A stretch of 64,000 nucleotides of DNA from Moringa oleifera. Taxonomy: Eukaryota; Streptophyta; Magnoliopsida; Brassicales; Moringaceae. Shown piece by piece: positions 47,940-59,760 of the stretch. The DNA is taken from assembly GCA_021397835.1 (NCBI GenBank), contig JAJFZO010000747.1, positions 6,716,501-6,780,500 on the forward strand, written 5' to 3'. The position numbers were made by a program, and so were the translations under genes. How positions within the stretch are numbered: position 1 is the stretch's first letter; the number at the start of each line of letters is the position of its first letter. The notes under the pieces are model-generated. The model was not told where the DNA came from. It saw nothing but the letters and a program-made list of their open reading frames with translations, and did not search any database.

Positions 47940-49330
47940 TCCGCTTGTTGGGTTAGCTTTACTTGGAATTAGCCTAATACAATAATTATTTTATTTAAGG
48001 CTAAATTAATTTAATTTGTGTTGAAATTTTAAAAAAATAAGCTCACACTTGATAATTGTATAACTATCATGTTGTATAATAGCAATTTAGTTCTTGCCAA
48101 TATAATCCCACCTTAATTTTACATGTGTTAATATATCATCTTAATATTTTAAATTATATCTTTTTATCAAATATATTATTTTTTTACTATATTGTATTAT
48201 ATTACATTATATACTAGTATAATGTATAACATAATATGCAATATCATATAATATTATTTTTTATCATATGGTATAATTTTAGATATTCAAAATATTATTA
48301 AGAGGTATTACATTCAAAAGTTAATACCCGTTATTACAATTAATTAATTTTACATTTTTTATTTTCTAAAACTAAAATACCAAAAATAATTCACAAGAAA
48401 GCATAAAATTACTTCTAAATAATGCGATTATATAGTTATTTGAAATGCTAAAGGTATGACCAGAAAAATTAAAAATTAAAAAAAAAAACTCAGTCAATAG
48501 AAATACGGCAATTATTAAAGGATAACGATGTCAAATTTAAAAATGTAGGGAGAATCTCCAATTTTTTCCAGGTAAATTGATTAACTAAAAATCAAATTAT
48601 CCAAAATAATATTATAATATCTACCCTATTCTTTTGATAATGATATTCTTTTATGATAAGACTGAAGATATGTTTGTTAAATATAAGCAGGAGAGGATCA
48701 TGATTATGCATATATAATTTATTATTGTTGTTGTCGTTTTTAATATATTTGATTATTTGAAGTAAAACCTAATATTTACCCATTGAAAATCTTCATATCT
48801 ATTAACAATAATGTAAGATCTATATTTATCAACTTAAAATATAAAATTAATGTGTATTATTTGAAATTAAAATTTTAATATTTTTCTAGACAAATTTTAG
48901 ATTTTAGAATTTATCATCTTAAAATTTAATATTTACTAGCTTATACTTGTTTAAAAAATATGAAGTTTTTAGATGTTTAGATGTTTCAGCTTCTAATCAT
49001 ATGATCAAAGTTAGCAAACCGTGGTGGTTACCATTCATCTTAATTGATAGAGATACCTGAATTAGGTAAACATTTCAATAAAATTGGCCCATCAAATTTC
49101 AATGAGCTATGAAATATATATATTTTTTAAAATTATCATATTTAATGTAAATAATAATAATAATAATAATAATGTGCTTATGGATTGTTATGTTTTTTTT
49201 TTATAATTCAAATTAAATACTAAATGTAAAATTGACCTAACCAAATTGGAGGCCCACAGCCTCATAAAGGAGCCTTGATATAAATGATAAGGAATATTAA
49301 TATAAAAATATTTTTAAAAAACTTATAGTT
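47940..49330. other. AT-rich intergenic DNA, no gene seen
   Basis: No open frame of note; contains the (AAT)n tract at 49149-49173. Confidence 0.6.
49149..49173 (+). repeat. (AAT)n microsatellite
   Basis: About eight uninterrupted AAT units. Confidence 0.95.
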
Positions 49331-49480
49331 TTTGGATGCAGAAATTATTGATTAATACTTATGATTTTGGTAGTCAAGTAATTATATGCTAAAACAATTA
49401 AATTTTTTGGAAGCAGGAATTATTGATTAATACTTCTGATTTTGGTGATCAAATAATTATATGCTAAAACAATTAAATTT
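49331..49480 (+). repeat. 75-bp tandem duplication
   Basis: Two adjacent copies (49331-49405, 49406-49480) share aattattgattaatactt and aattatatgctaaaacaatt at the same offsets, with a handful of substitutions. Confidence 0.93.
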
Positions 49481-49574
49481 GGAGCTTAATTTTAGGAGTA
49501 TTAAAACATGACTAACAAAAAAAATATTAAGAGACTATAACCTATATGTCTCGTATTATGTATTGAACCTCATT

Positions 49575-50195
49575 AATGATGTGTTTATTAATCAAGAATG
49601 GAGATGAGAGTGAGGAATCGGAACGAATCTTATATTTTTCGAATTTTCTTTATCATGAAATAAGAATGAAAATATGTGAGTTTTACATGAATTTGGGATC
49701 ATAGAATGGGAATGGCAATCACAAGCCTCCATCGATTGGTATTTTCATTCCTTAAACCTAAAGTAAATTATTATTTTATAGTTTTTTAAAAAATAAGTAA
49801 AATAAAAAAAATAAATATGTCCTAATTATTATGTTGATGGTAGTATAAATTTTACTTATTTTTAAAAATTATTTATTATTGATAAAAAATTAATATTTAA
49901 TATTTAGTGATTTTATTTATTTTTAAAAATAATATAATTTTAGGTAATATTTTTTATATTTTTTAATATCATATTAAATTATTAGAATATGATATATCAT
50001 TTTTTAATTAAAAATTTATAAATCTACTTAAAGGGCAAACAAATAAATTTGTAATATTTTATTCTCATTCCAAGTTGAAATAAATGTACAAATGGAATTT
50101 CAATTCTGATTCTAAAGTCAAGTAAACAACTTATTCTTTATTCTGATTTTTATCCATTTCAATTCTTATCCATTCTAATTCTTATCCATTCAATT
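49575..50195. mobile_element. Short inverted-ended element, copy 1 (PIF/Harbinger-like MITE candidate)
   Basis: The left part (gtgtttattaatcaagaatg, then gagatgagagtgagg) and the right part (attctgatttttatccattt, then caattcttatcc) are related as inverted repeats built on GGAATGAGAATGG-type text. The same left, middle and right blocks recur in the next element. Plant elements with such GAATG-rich ends are often PIF/Harbinger-type MITEs. No transposase frame is present. Ends and target duplication are not resolved. Confidence 0.5.
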
Positions 50196-50204
50196 ATTAT
50201 ATTA

Positions 50205-51475
50205 AGGTGTATTTACTAATTAGGAGTAAAAAATAAGAGTGAAAAATGGGAATGAATCTCTTGTTTCCTTATTTGATTTTATCTTGGAATGAGAATGGAT
50301 TTATGTGGATCCCATGCGAATTTTGGATGAAAGAATGAGAATAGCAATCCCAAACCCCCCATAGGATTGGCGCTCTCATTCTTGAATCTCAATTGAAATT
50401 ATCTTTTCACCCTTTATTCTTTTCAAAATAACTGAGTAAAAAAAAAAAAACTAGAAGTGTCTAATTTCTTGGCGGTGTTCTTTCTCTATCATTATATTTT
50501 ACTGAAAAATCTTCCACAGAAAAGAAAAACTCCCATATCAAAGTTAGTTGCTTACTAACTAATCAAATTTATTTAAAGATTTTATTTGTTTAGTCATATT
50601 TTCATAAATATGATAATATTCATGGATCGTTATTATCTTTTATACTTACATGTATGATAATATTCATCGATCATTATTATCTTTTATACTTACTTATCAA
50701 TCTATAGCAACGATCATATCTAAATTAGATGATCTTATTGATATGCTTTTTACGACTAATAAAGATATAACTGGATTGCAAGTCAAGTTGTACGAAAAAA
50801 ATGATGAAAATTGATGATTTAGATGATAAGTATATGACGCTACCAATATTTTACTTACAAACCATGATTTGTTGCGTGTATTCTATAATATTTTTGATCT
50901 ACTCAAGAAAGGGTCCATCCTTAAAGTTTTTAGTCATGGCGTGTAGGAACAATGTTAGCTAATTATTGATGTTAATTATAACATCTTGGTACGTTAGTTT
51001 ATGTTGTAATATATTTTTATATTTATGACTTAGAACTTATTTTATGTTTATAATTTAAAATTTATTTTATATTTATAATTTAAAATTTGTTAACGAATGA
51101 TTACATTTTGTCACTAGTGATTATATTAATGAGTGATATAAATTTATTATTTAATTTTTTAAAAAATTCATTAATTATTTAAATTTTAAATAATATTTAT
51201 TTATATGTTTTTTAATGTTATAATAATTATTATAATATATTATAATATTATTTTTTGTCAATTGATAATATATAAATTATTTAAAAAGTGTATAAGTAAA
51301 TTTATAATAATTCATTTCGATTCCAAACTGAAGTAAACGTATGAATGAAATTTTGATTTTAATTTCTAGAATGCAAATAAATAACTTATTTTGATTGTAA
51401 TTTCTCATTTTGATTTTTACCCATTTCAATTGCTATTAATTTTTATTTTTATTCATTCTAATTACAAATAAATAT
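50205..51475. mobile_element. Related longer element, copy 2, with internal extra sequence
   Basis: It begins ggtgtatttactaattagg and ends near attctaattacaaataaat. The ends are imperfect inverted repeats and match copy 1 in order, as do blocks at 50290-50390 and 51305-51430. About 600 bp in the middle (50500-51110) has no counterpart in copy 1. That part includes a 42-bp tandem repeat of a block with gataatattcat and ttattatcttttatacttac at 50610-50695. It may be a less deleted family member or contain a nested insertion. Confidence 0.45.
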
Positions 51476-51872
51476 ATATATTATAAGACTTTAATTTTTA
51501 AATGTTAAAGAGGTTGTGGGATTGACCCAATAGAGTTAAGCTGCCTTGGACTACATGAAACGTGTAGGAAAATTGTTTACTCTTTGAATAGATTTGGTGA
51601 TTGGATGATTAGGAACATTAAAGCTGATGATGATGGGCATGGAGAATTTCATCATGCATGCGGATGATTGGTTGACATGGAAGATGATAAGGTACCAATT
51701 TCAACCTAGCTTACTTGAGATTCTAATAAGTTGTCCAAAGTGTTGAAGCTTGAGTTGAGATTAACTTTACAAGCTTTGACTAAACTTAATGTTTTGATTG
51801 GAGTCGGCAAATAACTTGGTCACATCGGACACAAACATTTATTTTTAAAATTTTTTCAAAACGGCCCCTATG

Positions 51873-51903
<31 letters not shown>

Positions 51904-54600
51904 AAATATCATGCCTACATTCAATTTATGGGTAAAAATAGATGTCGTAACATAATTGTAAAATGAAGGAAAAACAAAGGCAAATGATTATGACTTCAAA
52001 TATGACAAAAATAATAATAAATCAAGGAGATAAAATTAAAGAAAAAAACAAAGTGATATAATTTGGCAATATAAATTATTGTATTAAAAAAACATAAATA
52101 CATTTAATAAAGATCACTTTAAAAAAAAATCTCAAATTTTTGCATGTAGAATACATTTGAATGAAACAAAAGAAATTGAATATCGCTACCATCATCTCTA
52201 AAGGTAACCATCGAAAAATAATTATAAAAACTAATAATTTTAAAGTAAATATTAAATTAATTAGATAGAAATAACAATAAATAAATAAAATTAATTATAA
52301 AAATAAATATAAAAATTAGGATAAAAACATATATTCATAATCTTATATCTCAATATTAATAGAGATATTATTTAATTATGAATGATCTTTGCCAAAATTT
52401 GAGTGCTTGAAGTGCCCCGGCCTGCAACTCAAGGAGAAAGTCCAACTAAATAAACCATATCTTATGAGTCCATAACCATATAATATATAAATCATTTTAC
52501 TTTAATATAAAATACTATTAATTCACATGTGAACTTCAAAAAAATCTCCCTCTTTGGCCTAACTTCCAACAAATACTACACCCATTACAAGTCACATGTT
52601 TGTTTGACTGCATGGAGCCACCATCCCTCCTTACTCACTCAAACCAACCATTGACTATGTGCCACTTTGTTGTCCATGAAAAATGGCCAAAACTTGGGTA
52701 AAAATAAAATTAAAAAAAAAACTTTGGTTAATAAGGAGTCCAAGAAGACCCATTCATATACTATAACATATAGTTTTTAATTTTGAGGGTGAATCTAGAT
52801 AAATAAAATGGTTATTTTAAGGAAGAGTTATAATTTTCTTCTAGTTAAGAAAACCAGGATTAACATCTTTACATATACACAAGAGTAGGACATTGCTTCA
52901 ACTCAACAAGAGCTTGCCCGCTTTCTTGGGTAGGGATACATGATTGAATTAAAATTGATGTGACCAAAACTCTATCTTTAATTGGGATATTCTCCAATGT
53001 TTAAGTTAGTATTTAAAGTTTTTGAATAAGAGAGACTATATATAAATAAGATATTTTATATCTTTTAAGATCACCTAGTTTCTAATTTACAAATATTGAA
53101 GCTTCACCGTATCCAAATTCTTATTGCAATCAGTTAAAGTCTATTATGTTGGGTTGGTTTTATGAGATCTTGCAAAAATTTTCAGTAAAATCATATATGG
53201 AGTTTTATCTTAATCAACAGAGTTTATTACATGAAAATTGGTTTCTTAAGATATTTTTTAATTTTTTTAAAAAAAATTAAAATCCTCAAGCATCATTTTC
53301 TTAAGGTAAATGAAAATTTGATGCTTGAAAAAAAAATTGTGAAAGTATTTTTTTCATATATCATAAAAAAATTTGTATTTTTCTTTAAATTATAAATCTT
53401 ATTGATCTCTGCTGAGAAACATCTTCACCATCATCCTCATTCTTATAACTATTATTACCATCATTGTCGTTTGACACTTATATTGTAATTATTGTCATCA
53501 TGAATATATATGAAAGTAAATATTATTTAAAACTTCAAAGAATATCATGTTTTTTAATAAGGTCTACTCTAAACTTCAAATTATATCCAAACAAATTCAA
53601 ATCAATAGTACACAGTCAAATTGAATTTTAACTTGAATTATTATAATAAAATTAACTATATTTTCATTATTAAAATATCTAAAGAATTAGTTAAATAAAT
53701 GTTATACTCTATTTTGAGTCAATCGTTAAATTTTGAATAATTTTTAATGCATGTATTATTTATTATGAATTTTTTAAATATTAAATAATAAAAATTTTTA
53801 AAAATATTTTTAATATTAAAAAAACTTAAAATTTTTTGTAACGATACCTTGAATATTTTTTTAAAATTCACAAAAAAATTTTAGTTCAAAATTTTTAATA
53901 TAAGATCTTCAATTTGAATGCTTTTAATTTTTAAATTTTTTGATAAGATCTAATTTAACTATTTCTTGGCAATCGAAATCTATATAGAGGATTTTTAAAA
54001 TTTAAAATAAAACTTAAAAAATATATTTTTAAAAAATTTAGATAATATTTATTTTATATATTGCTATAACTATTTTTTTTTTTTGTCATTATCATTATTG
54101 TTATCTACCGTTGTGTGACTCTTATTTATTCTCATCTATGTGATACCTATTTATATTAATGTTATTTTTTATAAATTTTTTTCTCATTAACTAATTAGCT
54201 TTTAGTAAAGTGTTCAAGTTTTTTATATTTTTATTAATATTTGATTAGTAAAATATTAATGCAAATTTTAATTTTATAAAATATTTCAACAATAAGACCA
54301 TAATAAAAAAAATGATGCACAAAGGATAATTTCTCTTGACATGCTTAAATTAATATAATAAATAAATATAATACAATTGATACCATGAATATATTTAAAA
54401 ATAAGGACATTAGAAAACAAAATTTTTAATTTAAATAATTCCAAGAAATTTATTGATGACCCCACCATGAACTTTGTTTATTTACTTTAAAATTTAAACA
54501 AAGATTCTCATGTTACACAAAGTATGAATAATTTAATTATTTCATAGAATTTAACCATGAACCAAACTTCACTTTAAATTTTTATTAAAATTTATTTTTT
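51476..54600. other. AT-rich intergenic DNA, no gene seen
   Basis: Extremely A/T-rich, with a TA tract at 51872-51899. No recognised coding, RNA or element sequence; 52380-52640 is slightly more balanced but without motif. Confidence 0.6.
51872..51899. repeat. (TA)n microsatellite
   Basis: About 14 uninterrupted AT dinucleotides. Confidence 0.95.
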
Positions 54601-57600
54601 AAAAAATTTATGTCTAATTTTTAGCACTATAGATTATGGAAATGGTTTCGTCATTGAGCTGTATATGTCTCTTGGATCCACTTTGTTTACCAATAATGCT
54701 TTGCAGCAAATTAAAGTGCAGCAAGCATCTGAGCAATAATTTTGCGTAGTTGACTGAAACATCATCAGTGTAAACAGAGAAAGAATTGGAAAAGAAAATG
54801 GTATGATATGGAATGATGTCACAACCATGATGCATGATCGTGAAACCCTAGCTCAATTATAATTCACTTTAATCTTATTTCCTACAGTTGTTTGTCGAGG
54901 TTAATTCACTGTTTTGATTGCTTAATTAATTAATTCTATAAAACATTTTTTTTAATTTTTAGTAGTATTATAGTGAGAAAAACATATATTAGAGAAGGCC
55001 GAGAAGAGTCCAAAAATTACAATTTCTTTTATTTGTGGTCTACTATCTTTTGTGCGTGTTGAAAGTGGAGAAGAAAAAGTGAGGAACCCTTATTATAGCA
55101 ATCAGAAAGCTAAGAACTGTAGATATGAAAGGATGGTCTACTGAAAATATGGAGCCATTTTGATTGGTCATATGTAAGAAGTACAAAGGGTGGATCACTC
55201 TCATTCGACGCACGTCAAAATAGTCATCTTCAATCAGTCACTGGTCATATTCTACGCTTCTCATCAAACTTTTAAAGTCTACCCGCCGTGATCGTGCCAG
55301 TAATTGTTATCATGATGACATGAACGATTAGCAGAGATCATGCTTGAGGAAAGCAACTCCACGTTAATTATTGAATGTGGGCAGCTTCTGAAAATATATA
55401 TGTATAGCGTGGATAACGTCAACACCAAGAAGCTAGCCAGAGTGATTGAGGTTCCCTATCGCCAGTTACGGACAACAGGGTTACGTGTTCTTATAACATG
55501 TATGTTAGATTTAGGAATTGATGGGGAGGATATGGCTGCGAATGAAATGAACAAGACTTTCTAAATGAAGCCAACACAAACTGGTACAATTGCTTGAACA
55601 GAAGGGGGATGATGGTGATGGTGGAGATCTGGCAGTGGCCAGAGTGTACGCTTGGCTAAAGGGCAAAAGGTATAAGTTGGGCATAGAATTTATTAGACAG
55701 TAATAGCAGTGAGGCCACTTGTGAGTAGGGTTTCGGGCAATTGTTGGTTAGGGGTGGGGTGTCGATTTTACTTAGAAATAAGCCAAAGCAAGCTACGTTT
55801 GCGTGTTTAACGGGACTTTCGGTGAGAAAATGACATACAGAGACCCACATTTTGGTGCTAATGAATGAGCAACAATGATCAAATGCCTTGTGGTCCAAAT
55901 ACCAGACTCCTGCCCAATGTTTTACCACCCTGTTGAAACAGCATTTCTTCTGTCTGTATTCATAATTAAACTTTGGCTAAGGTATCTAATGAAAGAACAC
56001 AGTAAAGTAAATGTTGAATTTCTTAACGTTACTGATTAAATAGCATGAAGATATGTACACTAGTATAGAGAGACAAAAAGAAGAAGATGATATGAACCTT
56101 GAATCAGTGCATTCCGTCCTTACACGTTCGGCAGCATGAGAGAATTAAAGGAGGTACGCCAGAGGTGCAAGGAGAGGGGAATAGAATTAGCCATTAACGA
56201 AAAAGCATAAGCACTACTTAGGAGACTCGGAATTGAGGCGTCGCATTCAGGTTGATAGATATGCAAAAGGAAGCGATGCGATAGATAATTCAACTTTGAT
56301 GGTTCTCCAGATGTTGCTAGGTTAATTGATTTTAGGCGCTCTGGTGGACCAGTGAAGTATGATTGTTTTGGCCACCATGCAAAAGTAAGTCATTGCCAGT
56401 GGATGGATAAGGGACTTGGTGCCTTAGCATATGGTTTGTGTCACATCCACTATAGCGACCTTACAAAGATTAACACTAACAAAAGAAACACCTCCTCGTA
56501 GTACAAACTTTGTGATGCAAAGTAGGAAAAAGGAATGCCACAAATGCCACAAGTTACTGTGCGTTATGCCCTTAAAGTAGGTTCTTTATGTGCAATAAAA
56601 CGAAGGCACGTTTGTCAAGTAGTAATCATTCTTTACCCAAAAAACTCTTACTTTTTTAGATGTAGTCAACATTCTCTGGTGCTGCATGCTTGCTTGCTTG
56701 CTACAGTGCAAAATCCCAGCTCAGGATACTTCCTTTCTGCTACTGTTAGAAATCAAACCCTTGTCCTCTATCCATATGCATTCTCGTGTGAAAAACAAGA
56801 GATATAGCCGTAGCTAGTCCTGTAGAAGTTTATGTAAGTTCTGCTATTTATATGTATATATTGACCATAAACATATACTCCAGTTCTCAGATTTCACATC
56901 ATTAAAGAGCTATTTTACCAATTAGTAAACTTTCACATCATTAAAGACCATAAAATATGCGCAGCCTTACTTAGGACAACATCACAGTCCAATGGAAATT
57001 TGACATTGTCAATATACGCACACATATATATATGCACTCCTGTCTCTTTTGATGTTATTGCAAAGTGATTAACATGCCATGGCACTGTCACTACATGTTC
57101 CCATAAAAGAAAAGCTGCTTAATTTAAATATTGGGTGAGCAGCCTTGTGATAACATAGCAAGTACATTTGGGGATCATTAACAATGTCGACTTACTTTGA
57201 GAACGATGGGGAAATTAATGTTTATTAATAATCAATCTAAGGTTGGGAAAAAGGACAAGAAAAGCTTGTGTCCATCATGATGGCCATCTAATATTGGGAA
57301 GTTCAAGATATACTTTAAAATACAACACAAGATAGATACACTTTTGACGCCATTTTCTTCAATTCCTAATCAATCCTTTATTAGTTTGATAAGATATCCG
57401 TTTGTGACAAGTGATGACAGCTCTTCGAAGTTTAAAACACACACTTGTCATCCCAATTTTAAGGTTAATTCACCAACTCATGCCATTCTTAATGGAATCC
57501 TCCCATCATATATACCCTCTTTTCTTCTTGTTTGGTATTTATATTCATATTTATATATTTCTCTAACTAATTATGTATACATTTTACCAGTTATGCGCCC

Positions 57601-58900
57601 ATGTAACTTGACAATTCATGCTGAAACATGCTTCAAAAATTGTACTTAATAATCTATCATACTCATGAAACAGTATAAGCCCAATTGAGTCATCCTCCGT
57701 ATACTTACAATGGGCAGGCTTATGCCCAATTCAATGGATGAGATAACAGACTGACCTTTGGCATGTTGGGGGTTCTTCAGCAGCCCTTTACTGTTCAAAA
57801 GGCAGTGGTTAATTTCTCTGTTAGCAATGATTAGGGGCATCCCAGCTTATATATTTACCATATGAAAAATATTTGGATATATAAACCATCACATGCTATG
57901 CAGCTGGTCTTCAAGTGAGCAAGATCTTCACCTCAACTAAGTCAAGCAATCTTGACAGTTCTTGTAAAGAAGTCAAGATTCTACTGCCGACCCTTCAATG
58001 GCTAAATCTAAAGCAAGACCATGAAAAAGAGCAGAGTCAGTTTCATGAAAGGCAATTCAGATGTTATAAGTTGGGTATTCCATGTGGTAATTATTGCAAT
58101 AGTTGCCATGCAGTACAAACCCAAAAGATGAAGGATGAGAAAGCCCCGCAGTACTTTCTTTTTCTTTTTTCTCTTAACTTACCCTGATTAAGAAAAGATT
58201 TGATTGGGTAATTAATTAATTAATTAATGTTTTAATTTGAGAAGTAATTGTGTGATGAGCAGGTAGGTGGTTAACCTCATTATGCAGGGTGGGGTTTCTA
58301 AGGGCTTTATCTTCTAAGGCTTGCAGGAGAACCACAAAAAATAGGAGAAAGAAAAAGAAATGAGAGAAATGATTAAAAAAAAAAACATAAAGTAAATGCC
58401 CAGACAAAGAGATATTTTTAAATAAAGGCTTAAAAAAGGCAATTAGGTGTGACTCAGTCTTACTCTTCTTGCCCTCTATTATTAAGGCTTAAGTGGAAGT
58501 AGACGTTTCCTCGTTTTTCAGCTGTTTGTATGTTATGCTGACCCACTTCCCTTACAGCTTTTTATCTCTCTCACTATATCTGTCCATTCCACAATTAATT
58601 TATGTGTTCCCCATCAAACGTGCCTGCACCAAGCGATTTCAAGAGAAGGGTCTAGCTTTTAAAAATATGTTCTTGGTACCTAACGCACAACAGTGAGAGA
58701 TAAGGTAAAATAGAATTCGATTAAGCTGTCAATTTACTAGGGCTAATCTTCTTTCTCTTTTGGGAGGGGGTGGGGGCGAAGAAAACAAAAAGAAAACAAA
58801 AACATCATGTAAGTATAAACCAAAGAGGGTAAAGGAAAAAGGAAAAACCAAAGAAAAAGAAAAAGAAAGGTAGGCAATTTTTGTGTCTTTAATCCTCTCA
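54601..58900. other. Intergenic region upstream of the homeobox gene, more balanced composition
   Basis: Base composition is less AT-extreme than further left, especially at 55040-55960, 56100-56800 and 57900-58190. Open frames up to 90 codons occur (55340-55564, 55656-55928 minus, 56535-56807, 57915-58187), but none has a domain I recognise and some lack an ATG. A TTAA repeat lies at 58213-58229. This may be degraded single-copy DNA or distal regulatory sequence of the homeobox gene; nothing specific can be claimed. Confidence 0.5.
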
Positions 58901-58907
58901 TCTTTCT

Positions 58908-58917
58908 TTTATATACT
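58908..58917 (+). promoter_or_regulatory. Candidate TATA box of the BLH1-like gene
   Basis: tttatatact sits in a pyrimidine-rich context about 380 bp upstream of a good splice-donor-like GTAAGT in the leader. A transcription start some 30 bp downstream would be consistent, but it is not demonstrated. Confidence 0.3.
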
Positions 58918-59115
58918 CTTCTTATCACTTTCTAATGTTTACTCGAGTAATAGCAGAAAATTGGGTCTGACAAGATGAGCAACTCTCAAAGCTTGAAAGC
59001 TTTGCTCCCCATGAATATGAATATGATAGTCACTTAGATACGCACAGATGTTTTCGATGCCTCCTCTCTTCCTTCTCCTCTCTGTCTTTTACAGTAATTA
59101 GATGCTCATATGGTA

Positions 59116-59137
59116 CTCTCTCTCTCTCTCCCCTCCT
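59116..59137 (+). promoter_or_regulatory. CT-rich (GAGA-type) tract in the BLH1 leader or promoter
   Basis: (CT)7-8 followed by cccctcc. CT/GA tracts in plant homeobox promoters and leaders are known binding sites for BASIC PENTACYSTEINE proteins. That role is inferred here from the motif alone. Confidence 0.45.
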
Positions 59138-59295
59138 CTGCAACACCCTTTGATGGGTTCCTTTCCATATCTTTTCTTTTAATTCTTTATTAGATGTCCT
59201 CGTGTGATGTTTCTTGATGGATTCGGTCTCCACAGTCCAACTAAATCTATATATCATCTCAACATCTCTGTCTGCTACTGCTTTTATGTGTGTAT

Positions 59296-59515
59296 GTAAG
59301 TTATTAAGTTGCTGCATATATATTTTTATGTTCCTCTCTCCTCATCCTCCTTCAGTTCCTCGTGAACAATAACTTCATATTTGGATAATTCTTAGTCCAG
59401 ATCTGTAATTCGGAACTCTCAGTCAATGGGTTGGTGTTGATTCCTTGAAAGATGTTCAGGATCTATGGTGATATGTTGGGTTCATCATCAGTTGGTTTTC
59501 TTCTTCTTTTTTCAG
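59296..59515 (+). other. Candidate 5'-UTR intron of the BLH1-like gene
   Basis: It starts with a perfect plant donor GTAAGT (59296-59301) and ends with a strong polypyrimidine tract and acceptor (ttcttcttttttcag, AG at 59514-59515), 220 bp long. Leader introns are frequent in BELL genes. If spliced, this would remove two of the three short upstream ORFs. Other donors are possible. Confidence 0.4.
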
Positions 59516-59598
59516 GTTAATTTGTGTTGACGACCAGGGAAGGGATCCTAGTCTTTCTTACCAAGTTACAGGGAATTAACTCCAAGAAAATGGGTTAA
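59426..59598 (+). other. Upstream ORFs in the BLH1 leader
   Basis: Three short ATG frames precede the main start: 59426-59440 (four residues), 59452-59520 (22 residues, rich in Gly, Ser and Leu) and the minimal 59590-59598 (ATG GGT TAA). The last lies after the candidate leader intron and should remain in the mature mRNA. Upstream ORFs often lower translation of plant transcription factors; an effect here is inferred. Confidence 0.5.
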
Positions 59599-59690
59599 TT
59601 GATTTTTATAAAGATTAAGATTTTGGGTATTGATTGCCTTCTGTCCTACACTGCAAGTCTGCAAAAGCAGATTTTCCTGCTTTAAAATCC

Positions 59691-59726
59691 ATGGCGACGT
59701 ACTTTCATGGGAGCTCAGAAATCCAA

Positions 59727-59760
<34 letters not shown>

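Noticed and set aside
55340..55564. 74-codon frame in a balanced-composition region
   Set aside because: No domain recognised, and neighbouring sequence gives no supporting exon; cannot be told from chance.
57915..58187. 90-codon frame with a Cys-rich CGNYCNSC segment
   Set aside because: It has no ATG at its start, no recognised zinc-binding family spacing and no splice or promoter context; the Cys cluster may be chance.
59634..59690. N-terminal extension of the BLH1 frame upstream of 59691
   Set aside because: The extension contains no in-frame ATG, and MATYFHG at 59691 matches the start of BLH1 proteins.
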